A DNA stretch of 64,000 nt from Siphonodentalium dalli (GCA_032622095.1 CP136063.1:65301897-65365896); one strand, 5' to 3'; shown: positions 22,698 to 34,940, numbered from the stretch's first letter. Numbers and translations are program-made. The notes: generated by a model from the letters alone, not told the origin.

Positions 22698-22927
22698 GGG
22701 CTATTTTAGGACGAAACCAGGCAAGCTTGAGACCATTTTGAAACATGTGCCCTATGACGACTAAATGGAGGTTTGTTGACGACAACAACAAACTTGCATG
22801 CAAAACCTTTCAACAAACCACTCTAAATAGTGGGGTTTTTGTCGTTCAATCGGAAACAACTAATGGTGCTTGTCTGTTGATCCAGTTTTCCGCAATATTT
22901 GTGTGCTAATTTACTCACCGATCGGAT
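22698..22927. repeat. partial 3' flank module
   Basis: It is homologous to about 14900-15129, fused directly to the orphan exon-1 copy. This is a deletion of a whole zinc-finger gene or an unequal-crossover junction. Confidence 0.5.
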
Positions 22928-22931
22928 TTAA

Positions 22932-23731
22932 AGATTGATTATCTCTTTAAATAACAAACTAGAAAAAATATGAAGTGAAGAGCCCTGTCCGGAAAGGCTT
23001 CTATCAACTAATAATGATTTTATTTTGAATATTTTATTGGGACAGTTTATTTATCTATCTTTAGAACAGATCATTCGGGTGATACCATATAGAGCATTAT
23101 GATCTTCCTATGGCTACAGACCGACGTCAAATATCCCAGATTGATTGGATGTATGATATTAATCCATAGGTATAAGCGATAAGGAGTATAATTATTGTTT
23201 ATTTGTGACCAAATTACACAATAAAATGTCTGGTCTCTGTTAACAGTAACCAATATTGTTCGTTAACTAAACAACTACACCTTTTTGGACCAGAAAATGT
23301 TCGAAATAAAATTAATATCAATCGACAGAAGCATTTCCGGACAGTAGTCCTGATTCCGATCTAATATTTTATCCGCCCCATTAACTATATAATACATGAT
23401 ACAAAGAGATAATCCACCTTTAACTATATAATACATGATACAAAGAGATAATCCACCATTAACTATATAATACATGATACAAAGAGATAATCCACCATTA
23501 ACTATATAATACATGATACAAAGAGATAATCCACCTTTAACTATATAATACATGATACAAAGAGATAATCCACCTTTAACTATATAATACATGATACAAA
23601 GAGATAATCCACCTTTAAATATATAATACATGATACAAAGAGATAATCTACCTTTAACTATATAATACATGATACAAAGAGATAATCCACCATTAACTAT
23701 ATAATACATGATACAAAGAGATAATCCACCT
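22932..23731 (+). mobile_element. TTAA MITE with 9-copy terminal satellite
   Basis: The left end is AGATTGATTATCTC after TTAA 22928-22931 and the right end stops before TTAA 23732-23735. The 39-bp right-end unit is repeated nine times (ccacc spacing 23414-23726 equals 8 x 39). Confidence 0.85.
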
Positions 23732-23735
23732 TTAA

Positions 23736-24186
23736 TATCTTGTGTTGAGAACGTTTTGATTGTTTTTATTGTTTTCAGACTAGCGGCGTAAGTGCCCTGG
23801 CACACATTAATGTTACCGGTAATTCGCCACCTTCAGCCCGGGACCAACCTGCAGCAGCTCGGATCCGGATCAGTCCCATGGCTAGTCGGCTCAGTTGTTT
23901 CTATTACAGTATTGGGAACATAATGGGTGCAGCTAGACAAGAAAGCAATTTTACGACGAAAGCGGGCAAGCTTGAGACAGTGAGTGGCCATTTTGAAACA
24001 TTTGCCCTATGACGACTAAATGTAGGTTTTTTGACGACACCAACAATCATGCTTGCAAAACGTTTCAACAAACGACTCTAAATAGTGGGGGGGGGGGGTT
24101 GTCGTTCAATTGGAAAATCTAATGGTGCTTCTCTGTTGATCCAGTTTTCCACATTATGTGTGTGCTAATTTACTCACCGATCGGAT
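23736..24186. repeat. chimeric spacer
   Basis: It begins as the post-MITE spacer and, at about 23840, switches to the zinc-finger 3' flank of the type at 2870 (GGACCAACCTGCAGCAGC). A G-run lies at 24088. The switch point is a rearrangement junction. Confidence 0.5.
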
Positions 24187-24190
24187 TTAA

Positions 24191-25490
24191 AGATGGATTA
24201 TCTCTTTAAATTTTATTAATAAATATGAAGTGAAGGCCCCTGTCTTGAAAGGCTTCTATATGTATCAACTAATATTGATTTTATTTCGAATATGTTATTG
24301 GGACCGTTTATTTGTCTATTTTTAGAACAGATAATTCGGGTGATACCATATAGCGATATAGAGCATTATGCTCTTCCAATGGCTACGTACCGAACGTCAA
24401 ATATCTCAGATTGATTGGATGTATGGTATTAATCCATATATAGAGGATCTACAACGAGTCCCCAGTTTATAGCGGAATTTACAAAACGAGTCCAGTAAAT
24501 TATGTCTGGACCGAGCCTTTGGCGAGGTACAGACCTAATTTATTGGACGAGTTTTGTAATTTCCGCTATAAACTGGGGACGAGTGGAAGATTCTATTTAT
24601 TACATGATCCAAAACATCGACAAAATATACTTAAATCAACAAATGGGACGCGAAACTAACATGATAGTAACATCGGCTTCTATAAGGCATGCGATGACGT
24701 TTCACGTAACTATTCGTTGTTTGCTCGCGTAAAGAAGTAGTCCCATATAACTAAAGACTCTTTGGCGCATTCAATGGCGTATATTTAATGACATAATTTT
24801 TCAAACTCTTCGTTCATGATAGCTTGTTAGAAAAATATTGGAAGCCATTAGTATTTTGAGACATAGGGTACAGAGTGTTAACAGACGACAAACCGGAAGT
24901 CACAGGTCGCCTGGCACTATTTCCTGTTATTAAACGAACGTTTAATATCACAATTTATAGAATGGGTTTATTGATTGGAATAATGGTAGGATCATGCAAT
25001 AAATAGTTATAAGCGATAAGGAGTATAATTAATGTTTATTTGTGACCAAATTACATAATAAAATTTCTGGTCTCTGTTAACAGAAACCACTATTGTTCGT
25101 TAACTAAATAACTACACCTTTTTGGACCAGAATATGTTCGAAATAAAATTAATATCAATTGACAGAAGCATTTCCGGACAGTAGTCCTGATTCAGATCTA
25201 ATATTTTATCCGCCCCATTAACTATATAATACATGATACAAAGAGATAATCCACCTTTAACTATATAATACATGATACGAAGCGATAATCCACCTTTAAC
25301 TATATAATACATGATACGAAGAGATAATCCACCTTTAACTATATAATACATGATACAAAGAGATAATCTACCTTTAACTATATAATACATGATACAAAGA
25401 GATAATCCACCATTAACTATATAATACATGATACAAAGAGATAATCTACCTTTAACTATATAATACATGATACAAAGAGATAATCCACCT
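24191..25490 (+). mobile_element. TTAA MITE with 7-copy satellite and an insertion
   Basis: TTAA at 24187-24190 and 25491-25494. The 39-bp unit is present seven times (25251-25485 equals 6 x 39). The interior is interrupted by 24444-25006. The related MITE at 3216 shows the uninterrupted interior. Confidence 0.85.
24444..25006. mobile_element. 563-bp insertion with a large palindrome
   Basis: Relative to 3455-3485 (CCATATATAGTTATAAGC), 563 bp are inserted with ATAG repeated at both ends. Near the left end, 24456-24580 forms an imperfect inverted repeat with arms of about 55 bp: CCCCAGTTTATAGCGGAA mirrored by TTCCGCTATAAACTGGGG. It is probably a foldback or MITE-type element of unknown class. 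The 76-codon ORF across the palindrome is not convincing. Confidence 0.65.
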
Positions 25491-25494
25491 TTAA

Positions 25495-26742
25495 TATCTT
25501 GTGTTGAGAGCGTTTTGATTGTTTTTATTCTTTTCAGACTATCGGCGTAAGTGCCCTGGCACACATTAATGTTACCGGTAATTCGCCACCTTCAGCCCGG
25601 GAGGTCGATCGTCATATCGTGCTTCGTATTTTTATATTTCTTCAATTAGGTGTCGACCAATATATCCCTAAGAGTATATAATGTCACCAAATCAATATGT
25701 CCCTCAGAGTATATAATGTCACCAAATCAATATCTCCCTCAGAGTATATAATGTCACCAAATCATATTTTGTTCTACCGACAGCTGTAAGATCAATTCAG
25801 TATAAAGGTTGGAGCTATTTTCCTCCATCTATGCGCAATGATATTTGTGACTCGTGTTAGTTAAAAAAATAAAAACAAAACACAACATCTCTATTGCAGT
25901 TGAATATCGATGATACCAATAAATGATCGAACACCCACGTCGCTTAGATTTATAAATCAACCGAAGAGGTATCATTCTAAATGGTAACTTTATAGATCAG
26001 ATTTTATTTCACCTTATTGTTCACTGCAAATATTAGTAAATTTGAAGTCGCCTTTTTCACAACAGGGGAGATAATTTCAATTTGGCCACTTACTGTCACA
26101 AGCTTGCCTGGTAAAATTGATTTCGTGTCTAGCTGAACCCATTATGTTCCCAATAGAAACAACTGAGCCGACCAGCCAGCCTAGTACTTATAGTTCATGA
26201 CTGTTGGGTCTATCGGGGGGGGGGGCATTAACTTTGTTCCATACATTAGGCCGGGGTGGGTGGGTGGTTCAGCCACGAAAAAAGTCACTTTTTTCCAAGT
26301 GGTCACAGTTTTTCCCTCTTACAACATTTCTGCAATATAATTGCCTCAAAGTGTTCAGCATCATAGTTATAGTATGTATGCCACTTAGGTCAGGGCTTAA
26401 GGGGGTAGTTAGTGTGGATATAGGCATAATGCTTCTCAGAAATCCCGGTTATAAACCAACACTCACAATTTCGTCTTTTGCATCAGATCACATTGTCAAG
26501 TACCAACGCCACTGGTTCAAGATGAAAATGGACAATTATGACACCCATGATTAAAGTAAATAAAAATGAATAAAGCTATCTATTTATATCATTAATGTTT
26601 ACTCATTAGACCTGATCAGACAGCATGAGAGGCAAACATGGAAATCTCTTACTGTCACAAGCTTGCCTGCTTTCGTGGTAAAATTTAGTTCGTGTCTAGA
26701 CACATTTAGCTTCCTGACGTAGTTCAGACAATATTTTCCTTG
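25495..26742. repeat. post-MITE spacer and module shared with 10101-10750
   Basis: Three copies of the 35-bp unit lie at about 25665-25765. A G-run sits at 26216. The 116-codon plus-strand ORF at 26204 is not kept in the copy at 10220, so no gene is called. Confidence 0.55.
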
Positions 26743-27818
26743 GAATGATACGGTCGATTAGCTACTGATTTTCGGTTATGTTAGTAGAATGATACGGTAG
26801 ACTTGCTTATGATTTTCGGTTATGTTAGTAGAATGATACGGTCGATTTGCTACTGATTTTCGGTTATGTTAGTAGAATGATACGGTCGATTTGCTACTGA
26901 TTTTCGGTTATGTTAGTAGAATGATACGGTCGATTTGCTTCTGATTTTCGCCGGGTTATGTTAGTAGAATGATACGGTCGACTTGCTTCTGATTTTCGCC
27001 GGGTTATGTTAGTAGAATGATACGGTCGATTTGCTACTGATTTTCGGTTATGTTAGTAGAATGATACGGTCAACTTGCTTCTGATTTTCGATTATGTTAG
27101 TAGAATGATACGGTCGACTTACTTCTGATTTTCGCCGGGTTATGTTAGTAGAATGATACGGTCGATTTGCTACTGATTTTCGGTTATGTTAGTAGAATGA
27201 TATGGTCGACTTGCTTCTGATTTTCGGTTATGTAAGTTGAATGATACGGTCGATTTGCTTCTGATTTTCGGTTATGTTAGTAGAATGATACGGTCGACTT
27301 GCTACTGATGTTCGGTTATGTTAGTAGAATGATACGGTCGACTTGCTTCTGATTTTCGCCGGGTTATGTTAGTAGAATGATACGGTCGATTTGCTACTGA
27401 TTTTCGGTTATGTTAGTAGAATGATACGGTCAACTTGCTTCTGATTTTCGGTTATGTTAGTAGAATGATACGTTACTTCTGATTTTCGCCGGGTTATGTT
27501 AGTAGAATGATACGGTCGATTTGCTACTGATTTTCGGTTATGTTAGTAGAATGATATGGTCGACTTGCTTCTGATTTTCGGTTATGTAAGTTGAATGATA
27601 CGGTCGATTTGCTTCTGATTTTCGGTTATGTTAGTAGAATGATACGGTCGACTTGCTACTGATGTTCGGTTATGTTAGTAGAATGATACGGTCGACTTGC
27701 TTCTGATTTTCGATTATGTTAGTAGAATGATACGGTCGATTTGCTTCTGATTTTCGGTTATGTTAGTAGAATGATACGGTCGATTTGCTTCTGATTTTCG
27801 GTTATGTTAGTAGAATGC
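26743..27818. repeat. 44-bp minisatellite, about 24 copies, with higher-order structure
   Basis: Monomers differ by GACTTGCTTC, GATTTGCTAC and a CGCCGGG insertion. The series of variants at about 27000-27357 is repeated in the same order at about 27358-27706, including the rare variants ATATGGTCGAC, GTAAGTTGAATG and GATGTTCGG. An 8-monomer block of about 350 bp was therefore duplicated as a unit. Confidence 0.9.
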
Positions 27819-28445
27819 TACATTTCCCCTGATGACATAGTGCCAGAGTAGTAACGGTACTATTTTGTACGTACCCGAACAAGTGCATACTATGTCTTTA
27901 AATAATAAAACAATAATATAATTCTGATTAATCCAGCCTTGGATATAATAAGCAACACCTTTCAGAACCTTTATGTATCAGAGAAATTACACAAATGTAT
28001 ATTTCCATAAGTTAGAAATTCTTTTTTTTTTAAATCGATTAAAAAAACAAAATCTTGATTTAAATAAAATAAATAGATTTTTGTTATTTATTTTAAAAAT
28101 AAAAAAAATAAAAATCACCAACCATGATTTAAAAACGCGGCGATAAATCACCAGCACGTGTTCAATATTAATAGACCATAAGATAGGGCATGACCATAAA
28201 TTAATAGACAGCTACTCCGCTTCTAATTGGCCCATTCTAGTCCACGCCCAAGCAAATCCTGCGTGCTCAGTAATTAGTAAACACGTTTTGTCGTGACATG
28301 GCATGATTAGGTTTGACGCTTGGAGATAGTGAGAGTAAGATGACAGCTTGGAGGCGTCAATACGCGAGCTGTGTGACAAGCTGCTATATTTCACTGAACG
28401 AAATTCTCAACAATAAACAAGTCGTCTGACATGTACATAATATGC
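27819..28445. repeat. conserved upstream module of unit C
   Basis: It is homologous to 10851-11465, with the same A+T-rich stretch (28018-28115). No gene is called. Confidence 0.45.
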
Positions 28446-28451
28446 CCACGA

Positions 28452-28561
28452 TATATATAGATATAGAGTTTCGGGTTTATTCTGGAAGCAGTCTGATGTT
28501 TCACAACAGTTCTTGGGAATTTGTTCAACTTGAGTTTTCATTATTGTGGCGCGTGATTAAT
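28452..28561 (+). promoter_or_regulatory. promoter and first exon of zinc-finger unit C
   Basis: The TATATATAG motif at about 28452, the likely start near 28482 and the AAT|GTAAGT donor at 28562 match unit B. The TATA box is less canonical than B's TATAAATA. Confidence 0.4.
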
Positions 28562-30059
28562 GTAAGTTTATTCTGATACGTTTATAGCTTGTGTATGTTA
28601 TGCATGTGGCCATAGCGGAAGATAGTTCTACAGTTGTAAATGTTTGGTAGTGTAATCAGTATTAAGTTGGGAATGTTTGGTAGTTTAATCAGTATGAAGT
28701 TGGGAATTCGTTGTTTTCAGACCAACTGTCGCATATTTTCAGACTTTTTGCACACAATATTGCACGTTTATTTACCATCAGGTTTTTTTTTAATATTCCA
28801 ACCGTAGAAGTTGATGGCTTGGGAATTTCTAACCAGTTGGACACTTCCAACCCAAACAATGGTGCAAATTACTGTTCCACATACGTGGGGGTTTAGCCTG
28901 ATTCAATGCAGGGGCGGGGTAATCCTATATTGTATTTGTACATGTATTGTATGTGTAAAGATTACACATTTTGAAGCATATGTAATAAAAACTTATAGGT
29001 GCTAAAGTATTGTATTTATAATCAAATAATATGCACACTGGAGATTATTTGAAATTACGTTTTGATTACATTACTAAAGTATTTTAGATTATTTGTTTAA
29101 TTCAGACGAAACATATCTTGCAATAGAAGCTGTGGCTAAAATGGATATAGGTTGCATTGCTAATGGCAAAGAAAAACATGAACACATGGCTCCATCAATA
29201 GATAAATACCAAGAAGTTAACCTACTTATGAGTTTCAAGGGGTAGATCAGCACGAATATTTTAGAAAGGCCCAAGTTTGTTTTTATTACCTTGCTCTTTT
29301 GAGCCCTAGAGAAATACATATGCTACATACCAACCAAAAGAATAAATGACATGGGTGTGAAATTGTTAGTTCTGGATTGCACTGAGTATGAATTATTACA
29401 CCGAAAGTCGTTATATTGATGTTTTGTTACGATTCAGTAATAAAATTTTGTGGTTCTATCAGATTAGGACCCAATAACTGTACAACTGGAACCGATTTTT
29501 TAGGTGTCATGGTGACATTCCGATTAATGTTGTCCATTCCTCTCACATTACCTGGACACGAAGAACGTTATAATAATGAGAGTTACATGCGATGACGAAA
29601 ACCGCGAATTTCATGTTTGTGGCTGTTCGATTTCGATTGTCTCGGTTCTATTCCAATGTAATCGGTTCTTATCTGCACCGTATTGCGTACATTCTAGTGA
29701 GTTCCACTACCTTGTGTTACATACAACTGCACACTAATGAACATAATAGTCGGGAAGCTCTGGCGGTTTAAATTATTTAATGTATTTGATACCAAACTTT
29801 TTATGTGCCATAATTGTCAGGAAGACAGGGCTGACGCAAAAATCAGATGCTTATTTTCCGAAATTACAACAAGCGACCAGGGCCCCTACTAAAAATCACT
29901 TTAAATAAACTTTAGAGTACCAGCGTGAACTTTGCTGTGATTGAACACGGATACTACACTGATCATAAAACAGCCTAAGAAATGATTTTGCAGCCTTTTC
30001 ATATAAGTGGGGGTATTTTGACCTATGCTAGATCTCCAGTAATTTCTTTCTATTTTCAG
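28562..30059 (+). other. predicted 5' intron of zinc-finger unit C
   Basis: The GT donor at 28562 and the CAG acceptor at 30058-30059 bound it. It is collinear with unit B apart from a short duplicated stretch around GGGAATGTTTGGTAG near 28640-28690. Confidence 0.45.
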
Positions 30060-30278
30060 GCTCACATCTTTACAGTCAGAGTCATTTTCAATCAAGTCAG
30101 GCTGATCCAGATAAACGAACTTTGCACACACTAAACAACGGGAGGAAACTCTGTGTGGTATTTCATTGGAGAATAGACGATACAATCCGATACAACTCGA
30201 ACGTGAAGGAGTTGCTTCAACATATGCCTACAATTAACTATGCTAGCCACACGGTATACTATTCTGAAATAGCATACA

Positions 30279-31423
30279 ATGTCCGCCCATACCGTTAACA
30301 GACACCATCAATGTGACGTTGTCTTCAGGGATTCGCTAACTCTGGTAATCTGAAAAGACACATGGTCACCGTTCACACAAAAGCGCAGCGCTATCAGTGT
30401 GATACATGTTTTACGAAATTCAGCCTGTCTCGTAGTCTGAAAAAACATATGAGGACCCATACAGGAGAGAAAGGCTATCAGTGTAATGTGTGTCTTAAGA
30501 AATTCGCGGATTTGTCCAATATGAAATCACACATACGGATCCACACAGGGGAGAAACCTTTTGCATGCGATGTGTGTGGAAAGACCTTCGGTGATCAGAG
30601 CTCCAGTATCAGACATAAACGAATACACGAAAGTGGGAGAAAACGGCGCCACAATTGCACGGAGTGTGACCAATCATTCATACGTGCATATAATCTGACC
30701 AGACACATCAAGATAGTCCATTCTAGTATCAGTCCATACGTGTGTGGAGAATGCAACAAGTCCTTCAAATACGTTGGCCAACTGACTCGACACAAAAGGA
30801 CCCATACGGGAAATTTCCCAGTTAAATGTGATATTTGCCAAAAGGGATTCCATGATCGGCGTGAATTGACGACACACGTGATGATGCACATAGGAGAGAC
30901 GCCGCTTAAGTGTGGTATTTGTGAGAAAGGGTTCAGATCACAGAGATTTCTAACATGTCACATGAGGACCCATTCAGGGATTCGACCTTATCAGTGCACA
31001 GAGTGTGACAAGTCATTTGCTCAGTCTGGCGGACTGATGCGACACGCGAGGATTCACAAGGGATATCGCCCATTTAAATGTGATATTTGTGAGAAAGGAT
31101 TCACCGAAAGTAGTACTCTAAAAATACACGTGAGAACCCATACAGGAGAGACGCCGTTCACGTGTGATATTTGTTGCAAAGGATTCGCTCAGCAGAGTGG
31201 GCTGACTGGACACTTAAGAACACACAGTGGAGTCAAACCATATAAATGTCAACAATGTAGTAAATCGTGTGCAACCTCCAGCGCCCTGACTGACCACACC
31301 CGGAGGTTCCACACGGGCGAGAGACCTTATAAATGCGCAGAGTGTGACAAGAGATTTGTTTCTTCGGGTGAGCTAACTGTCCACACCAGGAGAAATCACA
31401 CGAGCGATAGACCTCATAAATGA
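30279..31423 (+). pseudogene. C2H2 zinc-finger paralog C, frameshifted in finger 1
   Basis: The ATG homologous to A and B is at 30279, but one base is missing near 30317-30320 within the first Cys pair, so that frame soon fails. An ORF of 353 aa can restart at an internal Met (30362) at the end of finger 1. It keeps 12 intact fingers in TGEKP-type linkers and ends at the TGA (31421-31423) shared with B. Whether the internal Met is used is unknown; without it the gene is dead. It is closest to B, with differences at finger 2 (P to R), finger 9 (F to M) and finger 10 (N to T at helix position 3). Confidence 0.75.
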
Positions 31424-31624
31424 TATGAATGTGACAAGAGGTTCGTTTCTTCGAATGAGCTAACTGGCCACACCAGGATAAATCACACCTGGGAGAAACC
31501 TTATAGCTGCAGCGTGTGTGACAAGCGATTTGTTTCTTCGAGTGCGCTAAATGACCACATCCGGAGAGTTCACGCGGGCGAGAGACCACACCGGAGATAC
31601 ATCTTACAGTTGCACCGCATGTGA
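31424..31624 (+). pseudogene. two fingers beyond the stop of zinc-finger paralog C
   Basis: As in [17 protein letters not shown] lacking its first Cys, then [17 protein letters not shown], ending at TGA 31622-31624. The frame is uninterrupted. Confidence 0.65.
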
Positions 31625-32173
31625 CGAGCGATTTTTTTCTATTTCTATTCGGCTTTAAAAGAACACACGAAAAGACACCATACTGCATATAATCTACATT
31701 CGTGTTGGGCTAATATTAGTAAATGTTAACCCGAAATTAAAATGTTTGTTTTCTTTGTTATCAAAAGAAATTGTCTTAAAACAACCCAAAATCGCACAAA
31801 ACCAGCCCAAATATATTGACATGGTGCCAATTACGGGCGTGTCTAAAATCACCGGGACCAACCCGCACCAGCTCGGATCCGGATCAGCCCCATGGTTGGT
31901 CGGCTCAGTTGTTTCTATTGCAGTATTGGGAACATAATGGGTGCAGCTGGACTATTTTACGACGAAACCAGGCAAGCTTGAGACCATTTTGAAACATTTG
32001 CCCTATGACGACTAAATGGAGGTTGTTGACGACAACAACAAACTTGCATGCAAAACCTTTCAACAAACCACTCTAAATAGTGGGGTTTTTTTGTAGTTCA
32101 AACAACTAATGGTGCTTGTCTGTTGATCCAGTTTTCGGCAATATTTGTGTGCTAATTTACTCACCGATCGGAT
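31625..32173. repeat. decayed finger and 3' flank of unit C
   Basis: It is homologous to 14608-15129. The ORF at 31746-31937 also occurs within the frame at 3740-4042, but it overlaps repeated non-coding flank and I do not call it. Confidence 0.5.
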
Positions 32174-32715
32174 TTAAAGATGGATTATCTCTTTAAATAA
32201 CAAACTAGAAAAAATATGAAGTGAATAACCCTGTACGGAAAGGCTTCTATCAACTAATAATGATTTTATTTCGAATATTTTATTGGGACCGTTTATTTGT
32301 CTATTTTTAGAACAGATCATTCGGGTGATACCATATAGGGATATAGAGCATCATGAACTTCCTATGGCTACAGACCGACGTCAAATATCCCAGATTGATT
32401 GGATGTGTGATATTATTCCATAGGTATAAGCGATAAGGAGTATAATTAATGTTTATTTTTGACCAAATTACACAATAAAATTTCTGGTCTCTGTTAACAG
32501 TAACCACTATTGTTCGTTAACTAAATAACTACACCTTTTTGGACAAGAAAATGTTCGAAATAAAATTAATATCAATTGACAGAAGCATTTCCGGACAGTA
32601 GTCCTGATTCAGATCTAATATTTTATCCGCCCCATTAACTATATAATACATGATACAAAGAGATAATCCACCTTTAACTATATAATACATGATACGAAGA
32701 GATAATCCACCTTTA

Positions 32716-32960
32716 ACTTTATATATTTAGTATATGTAAGTAACATATTTGGTGGTGTGATTGGGGAGACTTTATATATTTAGTATATGTAAGTAACGTG
32801 TTGGGTGAGTGTGATTGGGGAGACTTTATATATTTAGTATATGTAAGTAACGTACTGGGTGGGTGTGATTGGGGAGACTTTATATATTTAGTATATGTAA
32901 GCCACGTATTGGGTGAGTGTGATTGTGGAGACTTTATATATTTAGTATATGTAAGCTTCG
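32716..32960. repeat. 54-bp minisatellite, 4.3 copies
   Basis: TTTATATATTTAGTATATG recurs at 32716, 32769, 32823, 32877 and 32931. The period is 54 (first interval 53). Because 54 is divisible by 3, both strands stay open, giving spurious ORFs with 18-residue periods. Confidence 0.9.
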
Positions 32961-32994
32961 TATTTTTATATTTCTTCAATTAGGTGTCGACCAA

Positions 32995-33120
32995 TATATC
33001 CCTAAGAGTATATAATGTCACCAAATCAATATGTCCCTCAGAGTATATAATGTCACAGAATCAATATGTCCCTAAGAGTATATAATGTCACCAAATCAAT
33101 ATGTCCCTCAGAGTATATAA
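32995..33120. repeat. 35-bp minisatellite, about 4 copies
   Basis: Units of ATGTCCCTMAGAGTATATAA joined to TGTCACCAAATCA alternate CTAAG and CTCAG. The last unit fuses to the 39-bp satellite through the shared TATATAAT. Confidence 0.85.
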
Positions 33121-34936
33121 TGATACAAAGAGATAATCCACCTTTAACTATATAATACATGATACGAAGAGATAATCCACCTTTAACTATATAATACATG
33201 ATACAAAGAGATAATCCACCTTTAACTATATAATACATGATACAAAGAGATAATCCACCTTTAACTATATAATACATGATACAAAGAGATAATCCACCTT
33301 TAACTGTATAATACATGATACAAAGAGATAATCCACCTTTAACTATATAATACATGATACAAAGAGATAATCCACCTTTAACTATATAATACATGATACA
33401 AAGAGATAATCCACCTTTAACTATATAATACATGATACAAAGAGATAATCCACCTTTAACTGTATAATACATGATACAAAGAGATAATCCACCTTTAACT
33501 GTATAATACATGATACAAAGAGATAATCCACCTTTAACTATATAATACATGATACAAAGAGATAATCCACCTTTAACTATATAATACATGATACAAAGAG
33601 ATAATCCACCTTTAACTATATAATACATGATACAAAGAGATAATCCACCTTTAACTGTATAATACATGATACAAAGAGATAATCCACCTTTAACTGTATA
33701 ATACATGATACAAAGAGATAATCCACCTTTAACTATATAATACATGATACAAAGAGATAATCCACCTTTAACTATATAATACATGATACAAAGAGATAAT
33801 CCACCTTTAACTATATAATACATGATACAAAGAGATAATCCACCTTTAACTGTATAATACATGATACAAAGAGATAATCCACCTTTAACTATATAATACA
33901 TGACACAAAGAGATAATCCACCTTTAACTATATAATACATGATACAAAGAGATAATCCACCTTTAACTGTATAATACATGATACAAAGAGATAATCCACC
34001 TTTAACTGTATAATACATGATACAAAGAGATAATCCACCTTTAACTGTATAATACATGATACAAAGAGATAATCCATCTTTAACTATATAATACATGATA
34101 CAAAGAGATAATCCACCTTTAACTATATAATACATGATACAAAGAGATAATCCACCTTTAACTATATAATACATGATACAAAGAGATAATCCACCTTTAA
34201 CTATATAATACATGATACAAAGAGATAATCCACCTTTAACTATATTATACATGATACAAAGAGATAATCTACCTTTAACTATATAATACATGATACAAAG
34301 AGATAATCTACCTTTAACTATATAATACATGATACAAAGAGATAATCCACCTTTAACTATATAATACATGATACAAAGAGATAATCCACCTTTAACTATA
34401 TAATACATGATACAAAGAGATAATCTACCTTTAACTATATAATACATGATACAAAGAGATAATCTACCTTTAACTATATAATACATGATACAAAGAGATA
34501 ATCCACCTTTAACTATATAATACATGATACAAAGAGATAATCTACCTTTAACTATATAATACATGATACAAAGAGATAATCCACCTTTAATATATAATAC
34601 ATGATACAAAGAGATAATCCACCATTAACTATATAATACACGATACAAAGAGATAATCCACCATTAACTATATAATACATGATACAAAGAGATAATCCAC
34701 CTTTAACTATATAATACATGATACAAAGAGATAATCCACCATTAACTATATAATACATGATACAAAGCGATAATCCACCTTTAACTATATAATACATGAT
34801 ACAAAGAGATAATCTACCTTTAACTAGATAATACATGATACAAAGAGATAATCAACCTTTAACTATATAATACATGATACGAAGAGATAATCCACCTTTA
34901 ACTATATAATACATGATACAAAGAGATAATCCACCT
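33121..34936. repeat. 39-bp satellite, 47 copies
   Basis: The unit is TTAA plus the last 35 bp of the MITE right end (ending GATAATCCACCT). CCACC positions from 33138 to 34931 span 46 intervals of 39 bp, one of them a base short. Variants (CTGTATAAT, ATCTACC, CCATTAAC) cluster in neighbouring units. The long minus-strand ORF with 13-residue period is only a result of 39 being a multiple of 3. Confidence 0.95.
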
Positions 34937-34940
34937 TTAA

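Larger units (their letters stand above)
32178..34936 (+). mobile_element. TTAA MITE greatly expanded by terminal satellite
   Basis: The left end follows TTAA 32174-32177 and the right end precedes TTAA 34937-34940. The first half is the normal MITE to its internal TTAA. Two 39-bp units follow, then a 54-bp minisatellite, a 35-bp minisatellite, and finally 47 more 39-bp units. Confidence 0.85.

Noticed and set aside
26204-26554. 116-codon ORF in the spacer module
   Set aside because: The homologous block at 10220-10560 does not keep the frame, and nothing in it is recognisable.
32719-32983. Repeat proteins with 18-residue period on both strands
   Set aside because: This is a 54-bp minisatellite open in several frames, a by-product of period length.
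33053-34836. Open frames up to 518 codons repeating a 13-residue unit (also at 23275 and 25112)
   Set aside because: They arise because the satellite period, 39 bp, is a multiple of three and one strand lacks stops. There is no start context and no conservation beyond the DNA repeat.
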